The notes: a model not told the origin generated them from the sequence alone. Positions 1 to 9,096 are shown, counted from the first letter of the stretch. The stretch is DNA of 37,195 bases from Bdellovibrionota bacterium (GCA_963169515.1 CAUJEF010000096.1:1-37195), one strand, 5' to 3'. Translations and numbers: made by a program.

Positions 1-44
1 ATAGCTCCGCCCAATATTAAGGCGACAGTTTTTTTCATTTTCAT
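1..44 (-). CDS. 5' end of a secreted protein (partial; signal peptide MKMKKTVALILGGA...), continues off the window
   Basis: Reverse complement of 1-44 reads ATGAAAATGAAAAAAACTGTCGCCTTAATATTGGGCGGAGC, a typical signal-peptide N-terminus. Confidence 0.5.
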   Translation of the reverse strand, partial: MKMKKTVALILGGA

Positions 45-112
45 AGTGAGTTAGGCTACAGGAGCAGCCTTCGTAAGTACACGAATGGAACGGCGAGTTA
101 GTCCCTGTCGGC

Positions 113-1714
113 CTACCGTGTTCCCGTGCCGTACTTATGCAAAATAGGATCACGCATGAAGTCGCCTTTGAAAGCGTCACAAACAGAGTTGCTTTGGGAT
201 TGCGAGCAGCAGGCCCCATAGGCAGCGGCAGCGGCACTTTCGATTTCTTTGACGGCTTTGTTTCGCTCGTCACGCTCTTCTTCAGCTTTTTTGGCTTGGC
301 TTTCGGTGACATCTGCGAAAACAAGAAGGCTTTTTGGTTGGCCCGCGGCTTGTTCAAGCAGGCCGCTCATTTCTTCTTCCTCGTGATCGCTTTGTCCCGC
401 GACCTCGCCAATTTCTGCGGTGAGGACTCGAATTCTTTCATTACAAAGTGCTTGCTGTGACTGCGATTTTTGTACGGCGGCTTTCCAATCAGCGTAAAGG
501 GCCTGTTGGTTTTCCCGTGCGGCTTGGAGATCGGCTTGCAATTGATCATTTTGGCTTTTTTGCACAAGAGAAATTTGTGATTGGAGCTGTTTTTGTGCAT
601 CGTTTGCAAGCGTAAGTTTATTGTTAATATCTTGTATGATTACATTGGCATTTCGATAAGCTTGAAGCACCTTGTTTTTAGCGTTGGCAACACAAATTTT
701 GTATTGTGCCCGTGCATCAGCGATCGCGATCTGTTTTACAGATCGTGATGTCATTGAGCGCGCTTTGTGTTTTGCTTTTTCATAAGTGTCTCGGGCAGCT
801 TTGATCAATTGCGATTGACATTCAGACTCTGCATCTGCCTCAGTGCCTTGATATGCATTTCGCACTTTCAGGGCCTCTGTGGTGGATAGTGTTTTAATTT
901 GATTTTGCAATTGTGTCAGTTCTTGGGTCATCTTTAATAGTTCTGCGGCGGCCTTGGTTTGGCTGTTTTTAATTATATTCGGGATGCTATTTTGTACTTT
1001 TTGCAGCTCGGCCTGTTTTTCTCTGATTTCTTTTTGAATGTCTGCGCCGTCATTTGTGCAAGATTTCTTTTCGTCGTTAAGATCTTTTCGCAAATCACGC
1101 AGTCTTGATCGGATGTCTTTTTGATCGGAAGCCCTAGCTGCTAAATATGGACATTTTCTTATGGTTTCTTTTGCTTTGGATTTTAACTCGTCGCCTTCTT
1201 CTTCATAAACTTTTGCAAACTCTTCATCACAAGATTTTTCGTATGCTTTCAAGTCTTCGCTCAAATTGCAGGGTGCATGGTCGTTTGTTTGTGCCTTAAA
1301 CTCTTTGCAAAGCGCAATGCCTTCAGCCTTTCGTTTGTTGTATTCAGTTTTTGCCAGACTACAGGAGTCTTCATCTCCCATCCCTCGGCTTGCAACAGCC
1401 ATTAGCTCTCCGCAAGTTTTTGGGGGTTCTCGTCGCTGCCCGGTTTGTGGATTTACGGGAATGTTTGAGAGAGTGATTTTTTTGTCCTTGTTTATGGTCA
1501 CATTTCCCGAGGCATCTTTTTCGCTAGAGCAGTGGCGTGTAACCATCAAATTATAATAGTAATCTAGCTCGCTTTGATATACTCCCGGGTCTTGAGCGTA
1601 TATAGGATTTTGTGTCATCGCAGGCGAAGTGTTTGTTGATGTTGATTTTCCTGCAAGCGAAAATCCGGGAGCAAACAACGGAATCAATAAAACAAAGGCA
1701 AAACTATTTTTCAT
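113..1714 (-). CDS. Secreted, Cys-containing coiled-coil protein of unknown function
   Basis: 533-aa ORF; N-terminal signal peptide MKNSFAFVLLIPLFAPGFSLAG; long charged Q/K/E/A-rich coiled-coil region. Confidence 0.8.
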   Translation of the reverse strand: MKNSFAFVLLIPLFAPGFSLAGKSTSTNTSPAMTQNPIYAQDPGVYQSELDYYYNLMVTRHCSSEKDASGNVTINKDKKITLSNIPVNPQTGQRREPPKTCGELMAVASRGMGDEDSCSLAKTEYNKRKAEGIALCKEFKAQTNDHAPCNLSEDLKAYEKSCDEEFAKVYEEEGDELKSKAKETIRKCPYLAARASDQKDIRSRLRDLRKDLNDEKKSCTNDGADIQKEIREKQAELQKVQNSIPNIIKNSQTKAAAELLKMTQELTQLQNQIKTLSTTEALKVRNAYQGTEADAESECQSQLIKAARDTYEKAKHKARSMTSRSVKQIAIADARAQYKICVANAKNKVLQAYRNANVIIQDINNKLTLANDAQKQLQSQISLVQKSQNDQLQADLQAARENQQALYADWKAAVQKSQSQQALCNERIRVLTAEIGEVAGQSDHEEEEMSGLLEQAAGQPKSLLVFADVTESQAKKAEEERDERNKAVKEIESAAAAAYGACCSQSQSNSVCDAFKGDFMRDPILHKYGTGTR

Positions 1715-1961
1715 ACACCCTCACATAGGCTTCTACCGGTAATTTTATCGGCTCATTTTGGGCCATTCTTTAAGTGTAACTATATAATTTTCTAGAGCAA
1801 TACATCGTTATCTGAAAGGACGTACCATAATGAAACAAGGGACAAAATTGACGTCAACTTTGTGGACACCCGACCAAAGTATTGCCTGAAAACAGGTATT
1901 TAGAGCGCTAAGTTCAATGTAGAGCGGCATCAGGCTTGCTTTATTTATAGTTGAGGTAACT

Positions 1962-2288
1962 ATGCGTCCTTTAGCGCTTTTAACAGTGATTTTATGCATT
2001 CTGTGTTTTTTCGTAGTCAATATGGCTATGGGAGACGACACAATTGCAGATCAAACGATCACAGAAGATTGGTTTGTTAATGGCGATCCCGGCGACAAAG
2101 ACTATAACTATGATGACGTAGGGTTTGATGCTCTTGAATCAGATTCGTACCTTGCCGGTATTGATAAAGACGATCGCCAGCCTACGGCAAAGCCAGCTCC
2201 CCCAAAGCTCAGAAAAGAAAAAGAGAAAAAAGCGTTAAAGGACAAAAAAGAAATATATAACACCGACGTCGAAGATCCGCTCGGCTAA
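1962..2288 (+). CDS. Small secreted or membrane-anchored acidic protein
   Basis: 108-aa ORF with hydrophobic N-terminus, acidic middle and K-rich C-terminus. Confidence 0.6.
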   Translation: MRPLALLTVILCILCFFVVNMAMGDDTIADQTITEDWFVNGDPGDKDYNYDDVGFDALESDSYLAGIDKDDRQPTAKPAPPKLRKEKEKKALKDKKEIYNTDVEDPLG

Positions 2289-2346
2289 AGCCCAGTCTTC
2301 TGCCGACACCCTAATCATCCCATATTTTCTGATCTACAATTAAACC

Positions 2347-2826
2347 ATGAAATTAAAAAATATTGTTCCAGCAGTTGTTCTTATTTTAGCGACCTCTCTC
2401 GGCCTCGCCCAAGAACATCGCCCGAGGGATCGGAATGCGCGTGGACCGGGCCGGACCGACGGACCCGTGATAAACAGATGGAAAATAGAAGCCGAAAAAC
2501 TGGCCAAGCGTGACGTTCCCGCAGAAGAAAAGGCCACGTTGGAAAAATACCTAAATGGAGTAACCAATTGTGAATGGCAAAGGTTTGAACGAAAAAATGT
2601 CGACGATGATTCAACCAAAGAAATCTGCGTTGGCGTTGTGCGGTGTGATCATCCGGATTTATCAAGAATAGAATTTGAAGGCGTATTGTGCGACTCCACA
2701 GAATGTAAAGATGTAGCTACGTGTATGCAGGACTATGAAATCGCATCGTTTCGCAAGGTAATTCCTGCGACATCGGGGCGTGCCGACAAAATTTATTCAC
2801 CAAAAGAATCTAAGGGGAAGCAATGA
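2347..2826 (+). CDS. Secreted Cys-containing hypothetical protein
   Basis: 159-aa ORF, signal peptide MKLKNIVPAVVLILATSLGLAQ; overlaps the next ORF by ATGA (2823-2826). Confidence 0.7.
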   Translation: MKLKNIVPAVVLILATSLGLAQEHRPRDRNARGPGRTDGPVINRWKIEAEKLAKRDVPAEEKATLEKYLNGVTNCEWQRFERKNVDDDSTKEICVGVVRCDHPDLSRIEFEGVLCDSTECKDVATCMQDYEIASFRKVIPATSGRADKIYSPKESKGKQ

Positions 2827-3074
2827 TTCGTCTTATACTTATTTTGGGTTTTCTTTTTACGGTCAATGCATCGGCCGTGACCAATGGATATGTGCGCGTT
2901 GAAGGAGTCTTTATGGGCTACGACGAAAACACGGTAAAAATTGATACTGGAGCGCAAAAAGTTTTGGTCCCGCGAAGCGCGGTTTCAAAGATTGATGGAT
3001 TAGAGTCCGGAAAGTCGACAATAAGCACACGTGTTTTGCTGACTGAATTTGTGCGGGTAAATAAGGAAAACTAG
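2823..3074 (+). CDS. Small secreted protein
   Basis: 83-aa ORF with signal peptide MIRLILILGFLFTVNASA; ATGA overlap with the upstream ORF. Confidence 0.65.
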   Translation: MIRLILILGFLFTVNASAVTNGYVRVEGVFMGYDENTVKIDTGAQKVLVPRSAVSKIDGLESGKSTISTRVLLTEFVRVNKEN

Positions 3075-3382
3075 TAATACCACAAGTTTTGCAGCGACCA
3101 TAGCCCGCCAACAATAAGGCTAATTAGAGCCAAAAAACGATGGCTTTGGAATTGCACCATAAGTCCTTTTGGCAAGCGCTCTTCCCCCAGCCGAATAAGT
3201 GCGGGCATATTTAAAACAAATGTCGCGACAAGACCGTAAAGAAAAACAAAGTAAGGAAAGATTTTATCTAATTCCTGATATGTCATAAACTCTATTCGGT
3301 AAAAAAGATTTGCGATCAAGTCCAAGCCCTTTATGTCAAGTGAAATTAACGACAACCCCGTTCCAAATTGAGACAGGATCAA
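3071..3382 (-). CDS. Small membrane protein
   Basis: 103-aa ORF with two hydrophobic segments (FPYFVFLYGLVATFVLNM; FLALISLIVGGLWSL). Confidence 0.55.
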   Translation of the reverse strand: MILSQFGTGLSLISLDIKGLDLIANLFYRIEFMTYQELDKIFPYFVFLYGLVATFVLNMPALIRLGEERLPKGLMVQFQSHRFLALISLIVGGLWSLQNLWYY

Positions 3383-3474
3383 TTATTTTCGAGACTTACA
3401 GTCTTCTCTCCCAGACCCAAAAAATATTTTTTTGTTTTTTCAACCCGGCTATAAAAAGTTTGATATACTAGTGG

Positions 3475-3657
3475 CCGAGGATTCGGTTGCTTGAGGACAG
3501 TGGTAAATAACCCTACAAGGATTACATAAGGGGGCGGTTCTTGGCGATGGTGAGCAAGCTCAGCGTGTACTGAGAAGCCTAAAGTTGTTATACTGCCTAC
3601 CACCTTAAAGAAAATGGGTTATGTATCGAGAGCTTCTTGTGACCGATCCATTTTTTT
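3475..3657 (+). ncRNA. ssrS: 6S RNA
   Basis: GGTGAGCAAGCTCAGCGTGTACTGAGAAGCCTAAAGTTG closely resembles the E. coli 6S core GGTGAGCATGCTCGGTCCGTCCGAGAAGCCTTAAAACTG (recalled). Closing stem GGATTCGGT (3479-3487) / ACCGATCC (3642-3649); further pairings CTTGAGG/CTTAAAG, GTGGTA/TACCAC and ATAACCC/GGGTTAT. TATACT -10-like box at 3464-3469 and a T-run at 3651-3657. Length ~180 nt. Confidence 0.85.
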
Positions 3658-3737
3658 ATCTTAAATATCCGGAATTCGGATAATTTTTTCAGCATTAAAT
3701 TTGACTTCATCCATCTAAAAAAGTAGCTTTTCCCTCG

Positions 3738-5000
3738 ATGAATGACTTGCAGCTTCAAATGGATTTTACAGTTATGCCAGAGCCTTCTGACGAGCCAAAA
3801 AAGACTGCGCCAAAAATTCACACGGTCAGTCAGCTCAATCAAGCCATTCGTGATGAAATTGAAAGTGAATTTAAACTTGTTTGGGTCAAGGGTGAAATTT
3901 CAAACTTCAAACCCCATACATCCGGACATTTTTATTTTTCTTTGAAAGACGACAAAGCGCAAATTAGCGCGGTCATGTTTAAAGGTTTCAACGCACATTT
4001 AAAATTTAAACCGGAAAATGGTCTTGAGGTTTTGGTTCGCGGTAAAGTCACGGTATATCCGCCGCGCGGGCAATATCAAATTTTCTGCGAGGTCATGGAG
4101 CCCGTGGGCCTTGGGGCGCTCCAATTGCAGTTTGAACAACTCAAAGCAAAACTACAGGCAGAAGGCTTGTTCGATTCAAAACGAAAACGTCCGCTCCCTG
4201 CGCTTCCGCAGAGGGTGGCATTGGTTACCTCGCCAACAGGTGCGGCAATACGCGATATGCTTAATGTTTTAAGCCGTCGTTATCGTGGGCTTGAAATTAT
4301 GTTATTTGCGACCGCAGTCCAGGGCCAGTCAGCCCCAGAAGAAATCGTTTCCGCAATTGAGCTTGCAAATAAAATAGAAGGGTTTGACGTGATGATTATT
4401 GGTCGCGGAGGCGGGTCCATGGAAGATCTGTGGGCCTTCAACAACGAAAAGGTTGCGCGTGCAATCGCGGCTTCAAAAATCCCAACTGTTTCAGGCGTGG
4501 GACATGAAATTGACTTTACAATTGCGGATTTTGTTGCGGATTTGCGTGCGCCGACTCCGTCGGCGGCAGCGGAATTGATCGTAAAAAACGCGGCGGATTT
4601 GCAGGATAAGATTGGGAAAAACTTTGCAACACTGAAGCTTTGCATAAGTAAACGTCTTCAGCTTGAAACACAACACTTAAAAGCCTTACAAAAACAACTG
4701 GTTGATCCGAAAAAGAAATTGCAAGAACTTCAACAACGATGTGATGAGCTTTTTTCCCGCTTAGAAAATGTGGTGTTGAATATATTAGAAAGTTACAAAA
4801 CAAGGATCAATCACATGGGAGCGCTGCTAGACTCCTTTAGCCCGCTTAAGGTCATGGAGCGCGGGTATTCTATTGTTAAAAAAGAAAACAAAATTATTAA
4901 TACGATCAAAAAAATAAAAGAAAAAGATACGGTGACCATTTTATTCCGAGACGGAGAGGCTACCGCCCGAATTGAAAACAAAGGGGAAAAAGATGTTTGA
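3738..5000 (+). CDS. xseA: Exodeoxyribonuclease VII large subunit
   Basis: VWVKGEISNFKPHTSGHFYFSLKDDKAQISAVMF, RVALVTSPTGAAIRDML, IIGRGGGSMEDLWAFNNE, SGVGHEIDFTIADFVADLRAPTPSAAAE motifs; followed by xseB. Confidence 0.97.
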   Translation: MNDLQLQMDFTVMPEPSDEPKKTAPKIHTVSQLNQAIRDEIESEFKLVWVKGEISNFKPHTSGHFYFSLKDDKAQISAVMFKGFNAHLKFKPENGLEVLVRGKVTVYPPRGQYQIFCEVMEPVGLGALQLQFEQLKAKLQAEGLFDSKRKRPLPALPQRVALVTSPTGAAIRDMLNVLSRRYRGLEIMLFATAVQGQSAPEEIVSAIELANKIEGFDVMIIGRGGGSMEDLWAFNNEKVARAIAASKIPTVSGVGHEIDFTIADFVADLRAPTPSAAAELIVKNAADLQDKIGKNFATLKLCISKRLQLETQHLKALQKQLVDPKKKLQELQQRCDELFSRLENVVLNILESYKTRINHMGALLDSFSPLKVMERGYSIVKKENKIINTIKKIKEKDTVTILFRDGEATARIENKGEKDV

Positions 5001-5214
5001 AAAAAAAATAAAACGACTGGAAGAGATTGTTCAGGCTATGGAGAGCGAAGACCTCGAGCTTGAAAAATCTTTGAATCTTTTTGAAGAAGGCGTTCGTTTG
5101 ACGAAAGAGTGTCAATCCCACCTGACACAAGCAGAACAAAAAGTACGTGTGCTGTTGGGCGTGGATACGAACGGGAATCCAATCACAAAAGATTTTAAGC
5201 CAAACGAGGCCTGA
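4993..5214 (+). CDS. xseB: Exodeoxyribonuclease VII small subunit
   Basis: FEKKIKRLEEIVQAMESEDLELEKSLNLFEEGVRL; overlaps the xseA stop; start taken as the internal ATG at 4993. Confidence 0.93.
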   Translation: MFEKKIKRLEEIVQAMESEDLELEKSLNLFEEGVRLTKECQSHLTQAEQKVRVLLGVDTNGNPITKDFKPNEA

Positions 5215-6065
5215 TGAGTGATTTTCAAAAGACATGGCAAAGCTATGTTGAAGCCCTGCAGTCGTATATGCGGCGGTATACGGAGGCATTAAAATCTAAT
5301 TCGGCCCCAGCATTGAAAAACTTGGTTTCTGCGATGGAATACTCAGCTTTAAATGGGGGCAAGCGGTTTCGTCCGGTTTTAGCATTGGCAACGGCGGACC
5401 TTTTGGGAGCGGCGTCAACGGTGGTTCTTCCATACGCTGCGGCAATCGAGTTCATTCATGCTTATTCGCTTATTCATGATGATTTGCCGGCCATGGATAA
5501 CGATGACGTTCGACGAAACCGGCCTTCAAACCACAAAGTTTATGGTGACGCCGTTGCGCTATTGGCTGGGGACGCGTTGCTAACAGAGGCCTTCGGGGTA
5601 GCAACTTTATCCACAGCAGAACCGCAAAGGGTTTTGCATGCGATCCAATACTTGTCCGAATCCTGTGGCGTTCGGGGGATGGTTGGCGGGCAGGCCATGG
5701 AACTCTACCCCAGGGAGCGGGAGCTTGAGCTCAATGAAATTTTGGAGGTTCACCGCGGCAAAACAGGAGCGCTTATACGGGCGGCAATTCTTGGAGCGGC
5801 CATGCTTGTCGGAGCAGATGAAAAAAAATTTGAAAATCTAAAAAAATATTCTGAGAGCTTAGGTCTTGCGTTTCAAGTCAAGGATGACATTTTAGATGCC
5901 GACAAAATGGAATCGAATAATTTCGTGCACTTTATGGGCCTTGAAAAGGCTAAAAAATACCTTGAAACCCTGACAGAAAACGGTCACTCATGCCTTATAG
6001 ATTTTGGGCAGAGGGCAGGTTTTCTAAAGGAAATTGCCTCTTATAATTTTAAACGCAATGAATAA
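5214..6065 (+). CDS. ispA: Polyprenyl (farnesyl) diphosphate synthase
   Basis: GGKRFRP, HDDLPAMDNDDVRRNRPSNHKVYGDAVALLAGDALL, VKDDILD motifs; TGATG overlap with xseB. Confidence 0.93.
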   Translation: MSDFQKTWQSYVEALQSYMRRYTEALKSNSAPALKNLVSAMEYSALNGGKRFRPVLALATADLLGAASTVVLPYAAAIEFIHAYSLIHDDLPAMDNDDVRRNRPSNHKVYGDAVALLAGDALLTEAFGVATLSTAEPQRVLHAIQYLSESCGVRGMVGGQAMELYPRERELELNEILEVHRGKTGALIRAAILGAAMLVGADEKKFENLKKYSESLGLAFQVKDDILDADKMESNNFVHFMGLEKAKKYLETLTENGHSCLIDFGQRAGFLKEIASYNFKRNE

Positions 6066-6813
6066 GCGTGCGGATCAAATTTTGGTTGACCTGGGTCTTT
6101 TTGAATCTCGATCAAAAGCGCAATCAGCAATCGATGAGGGTCTGGTCTTTTTTCAAGGAAAAGTTATCGAGAAGCCAAGTACAAATATCGTTTCAGGTGC
6201 GCGAGCCCAAGATTTTGAGGTGCAGGCGGGCGCGGCCAACCGATTTGTTTCACGTGGGGGTTTAAAGCTCGAGGGTGCGCTGAAAACAATAAAATTAGAC
6301 GTAAGAAACTTTGAGGTTCTTGACGTGGGGATTTCAACGGGTGGGTTTACGGACTGTTTATTACAAGCAGGCGTTCGTTTCGTTGTTGGGGTGGACGTGG
6401 GAAGTGGGCAGATACACTCTAAAATATCAAAAAAACAGAACGTCGAGATTTTTGAAAATACTCATATTAAAGATTTTAAAGCGGATAGAAAATTTGATCT
6501 TGTTGTTGTGGATGTTTCATTCATTTCTTTGAGAAACGTGTTACCGTTTATAACACCAAGGATGAAAAGGCAGGGTCATCTTTTGGCGCTTGTAAAGCCG
6601 CAGTTTGAACTCGATGCGAAAAAATTAGGGAAGGGCGGCATCGTTAAAGATTCAACGCAATTTGAAAAAATAGAAAGTGATTTAAAAACATTTGTTCAAG
6701 AGTTAGAATTAACAGTCTTGGGCTATTTTGAAAGTCCGATTTCTGGAAAAGACGGCAATAAGGAGTTCTTCATCTATGCTTCGAAAAATCTTAACAACAA
6801 TCACTCTTCTTAG
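6058..6813 (+). CDS. tlyA: TlyA-family rRNA methyltransferase / hemolysin A (S4 domain + FtsJ-like)
   Basis: RADQILVDLGLFESRSKAQSAIDEGLVFFQGK (S4), SRGGLKLEGAL, DVGISTGGFTDCLLQAG, VVDVSFISL, LVKPQFEL; start taken as ATG 6058. Confidence 0.93.
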   Translation: MNKRADQILVDLGLFESRSKAQSAIDEGLVFFQGKVIEKPSTNIVSGARAQDFEVQAGAANRFVSRGGLKLEGALKTIKLDVRNFEVLDVGISTGGFTDCLLQAGVRFVVGVDVGSGQIHSKISKKQNVEIFENTHIKDFKADRKFDLVVVDVSFISLRNVLPFITPRMKRQGHLLALVKPQFELDAKKLGKGGIVKDSTQFEKIESDLKTFVQELELTVLGYFESPISGKDGNKEFFIYASKNLNNNHSS

Positions 6814-7672
6814 TTTGCTTGCAGGCTGCGCTACGGGTCGTCGTACAGGCGGCGAAACAGACACCGCCGAGCCAAACCAAGAATCTCCAGCATCCCAAGC
6901 CCAAACGGCTTGGTCAGTGCCGCCAAAGATAGGAATTATCCTTGGCCCAGGGGGGATGAAATCTTTTGCTCACATTGGGGTTTTGCGCGAGCTCGAAAGC
7001 GCGCGGATACCGATTAATATGATCGCGGGGATGGAGTGGGGGGCGCTTGTTGCGGGCACATATTCGTTAAAAAGAAAAGCAAACGATGTTGAATGGAAGC
7101 TTTTTAAAATTCCAAAAGATATTTTGCCACGCAAAGAATTTATGGGTCACAGGACGGAACCCACGTCAATGAATGATTTTACACCGTTTTTGGAAAATAC
7201 TTTTGGGAGTATGAATATTACGGATGGCGAAATTCCATTCATATGCCCGACCAAGTCGCTTACGAAATATGCGAGCCTGATTTTTCAAAGAAACAAATAT
7301 GTAGATGCTTTACAGCTGTGCTTGCCGTTTCCCCCACTCTTTAAACCGTATCAAAACTGGGTTGCAAACCCTTACAGTGTGAAGGCTCTGTCGGACGCGC
7401 TGAAGAAAGCTGGCATGGATTATGTTATTCTTGTGAATGTAACTCCTGGAATTCAAAGGCTAAATGATGACGCCTCAGCCGCCGAGTTTATTTTGTGGAA
7501 TCACGTTATGGATGAGATGAATGAGGGAAAAAATTACGTAAATTACGTTATAGACGTTAACATTCAAGACAAAAGCGTTCTCGACTTTGATTCTCGCCGA
7601 GAGTTTATTTCAATCGGTCAACAGTACGGAAAAATTGCTGCCCAAAGACTAGCGCGAATACTGGGGTTTTAG
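6776..7672 (+). CDS. Patatin-like lipoprotein, predicted catalytically inactive
   Basis: Lipobox LLAGC; patatin fold signature GIILGPGGMKSFAHIGVLRELESARIPINMIAGMEWGALVAG; GxSxG replaced by GMEWG and DGG region by ANP. Confidence 0.8.
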   Translation: MLRKILTTITLLSLLAGCATGRRTGGETDTAEPNQESPASQAQTAWSVPPKIGIILGPGGMKSFAHIGVLRELESARIPINMIAGMEWGALVAGTYSLKRKANDVEWKLFKIPKDILPRKEFMGHRTEPTSMNDFTPFLENTFGSMNITDGEIPFICPTKSLTKYASLIFQRNKYVDALQLCLPFPPLFKPYQNWVANPYSVKALSDALKKAGMDYVILVNVTPGIQRLNDDASAAEFILWNHVMDEMNEGKNYVNYVIDVNIQDKSVLDFDSRREFISIGQQYGKIAAQRLARILGF

Positions 7673-7680
7673 TAAAAAAG

Positions 7681-7725
7681 GGTGCCAGGCACCGCCCGGC
7701 CGGTGGCCGGACGGTGCCTGGCACC
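7681..7725. repeat. REP-like nested palindromic element, solo copy
   Basis: GGTGCCAGGCACC (7681-7693) and GGTGCCTGGCACC (7713-7725) are perfect inverted repeats, each itself palindromic, around CCGGCCGGTGGCCGG; same motif as the repeats flanking the RAYT gene. Confidence 0.9.
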
Positions 7726-7746
7726 AAATCCAAAGGATGCTGATTT

Positions 7747-9084
7747 ATGTCTAGAAAACCGCTTGTTCCCATCGAAATTTTTAAAAAACGTCGCGCAAAA
7801 CTTGCGTCTCAATTTAAAGGTGCTGCGCTAATTTTAACCGCAAACCCAGAATTTGAGCGTAACCATGATGCGGGTTATGAGTACCGTCAGGATACAAATT
7901 TCTTTTATATGACGGGCTTTGAAGAGCCGGAATCAGTATTTGTTTTCCGCCCTGGATGTAAGCCTGAAACAACATTGTTTGTTCGAAAAAGGGATCCCCT
8001 TCGTGAAACTTGGGATGGATTTCGATTTGGGCCTGAAGGCGCAAAAAAAGAGTTCGAAATGGACTCAACCCACGAAATTTCACAACTTTCGACGATATTG
8101 CCGGATTTATTAAAAGAGGTTGGACAAGTTTACTACCGCCTGCGAAAAGACGCGCACTGGGATCAAGAGATTATGAAGGCCATTGAGGAAAACAAAAAAA
8201 ACGAAGGCCGTAGTGGCAAGGGTCTTCTCGCGATACATGATCCGTCGGTGGTAATTGGGGAGGCGCGGCTAATTAAATCAGAAGAAGAAAAGCAATGGAT
8301 GCGGAAAGCCGGTGAAATTTCTGCAAATGCGCATGTCGAAGCGATGAAATTCGTAAGGCCAGGGGTGAACGAGCGCCATGTTCAGGGTGTTATTTACAAT
8401 TCGTTTTATCAACAGAATTCCCCACGGGTAGGTTACAACGCGATCGTGGCTTCTGGCGCGAATGCGTGTGTTTTGCACTATATTTTTAACGACCAAGAAT
8501 GTAAGGACGGCGATTTGCTGTTAATTGATGCCGGAGCCGAATACAATTACTACAGTGGCGATATAACAAGAACATTTCCTGTGAATGGAAAATACACAAC
8601 GGCACAAAAGCAAGTTTATGAAAAAGTTCTTTATGTACAAAAAGCCATTCTTAAAATGATTAAACCCGGGGTTTTATTCGAAGAGCTTCAAAACACGACA
8701 ATTGATATGCTTACAAATGCATTGATTGAATTAAAACTGCTCAAGGGAAAAAAGGAAGATCTGATAGCGAGCAAAGAATTTCGAAAATATTATATGCATG
8801 GCGTTTCGCATTGGTTGGGGATGGATGTCCATGATGCCGGTCTGTATCAGGTGGGTGGAAAATCACGAGCGCTCGAGCCCGGAATGTGTTTTACAGTCGA
8901 GCCAGGTCTTTATATACCGGCCGACGATGCGACCGCACCAAAAGAATTTAGAGGAATCGGCATCCGTATCGAAGACGATATCATTGTTACAGAGGATGGG
9001 TGTGAAATCCTAACCTCAAAAGTCCCAAAAGAAATTAACGAAATCGAAGCCCTAATGGGGTGCCAGGCACCCCCCGTCCGCTAA
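7747..9084 (+). CDS. pepP: Xaa-Pro aminopeptidase (M24B)
   Basis: N-terminal AMP_N-like region (DTNFFYMTGFEEPESVFV), M24 metal-site motifs LLIDAGAEYNYYSGDITRTFPVNG, HGVSHWLGMDVHD, EPGMCFTVEPGLY, GIRIEDDIIV. Confidence 0.95.
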   Translation: MSRKPLVPIEIFKKRRAKLASQFKGAALILTANPEFERNHDAGYEYRQDTNFFYMTGFEEPESVFVFRPGCKPETTLFVRKRDPLRETWDGFRFGPEGAKKEFEMDSTHEISQLSTILPDLLKEVGQVYYRLRKDAHWDQEIMKAIEENKKNEGRSGKGLLAIHDPSVVIGEARLIKSEEEKQWMRKAGEISANAHVEAMKFVRPGVNERHVQGVIYNSFYQQNSPRVGYNAIVASGANACVLHYIFNDQECKDGDLLLIDAGAEYNYYSGDITRTFPVNGKYTTAQKQVYEKVLYVQKAILKMIKPGVLFEELQNTTIDMLTNALIELKLLKGKKEDLIASKEFRKYYMHGVSHWLGMDVHDAGLYQVGGKSRALEPGMCFTVEPGLYIPADDATAPKEFRGIGIRIEDDIIVTEDGCEILTSKVPKEINEIEALMGCQAPPVR

Positions 9085-9092
9085 TCGGACGC
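9057..9092. repeat. Left REP-like/terminal inverted repeat of the RAYT element (overlaps pepP 3' end)
   Basis: GGGGTGCCAGGCACCCCCCGTCCGCTAATCGGACG; reverse-complement match to 9751-9783. Confidence 0.88.
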
Positions 9093-9096
9093 GAAG

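Noticed and set aside
137-460. ORF 137-460 (+) and other ORFs antisense to long CDSs (for example 4280-4645 -, 11655-11996 -, 16915-17217 -, 25407-25760 -, 31987-32292 -)
   Set aside because: All lie opposite well-supported coding sequences and show no recognisable domains; treated as shadow ORFs.
3379-3842. ORFs 3379-3603 (-) and 3597-3842 (-)
   Set aside because: They run antisense to the 6S RNA and the xseA start; composition is unconvincing and no family is recognisable.
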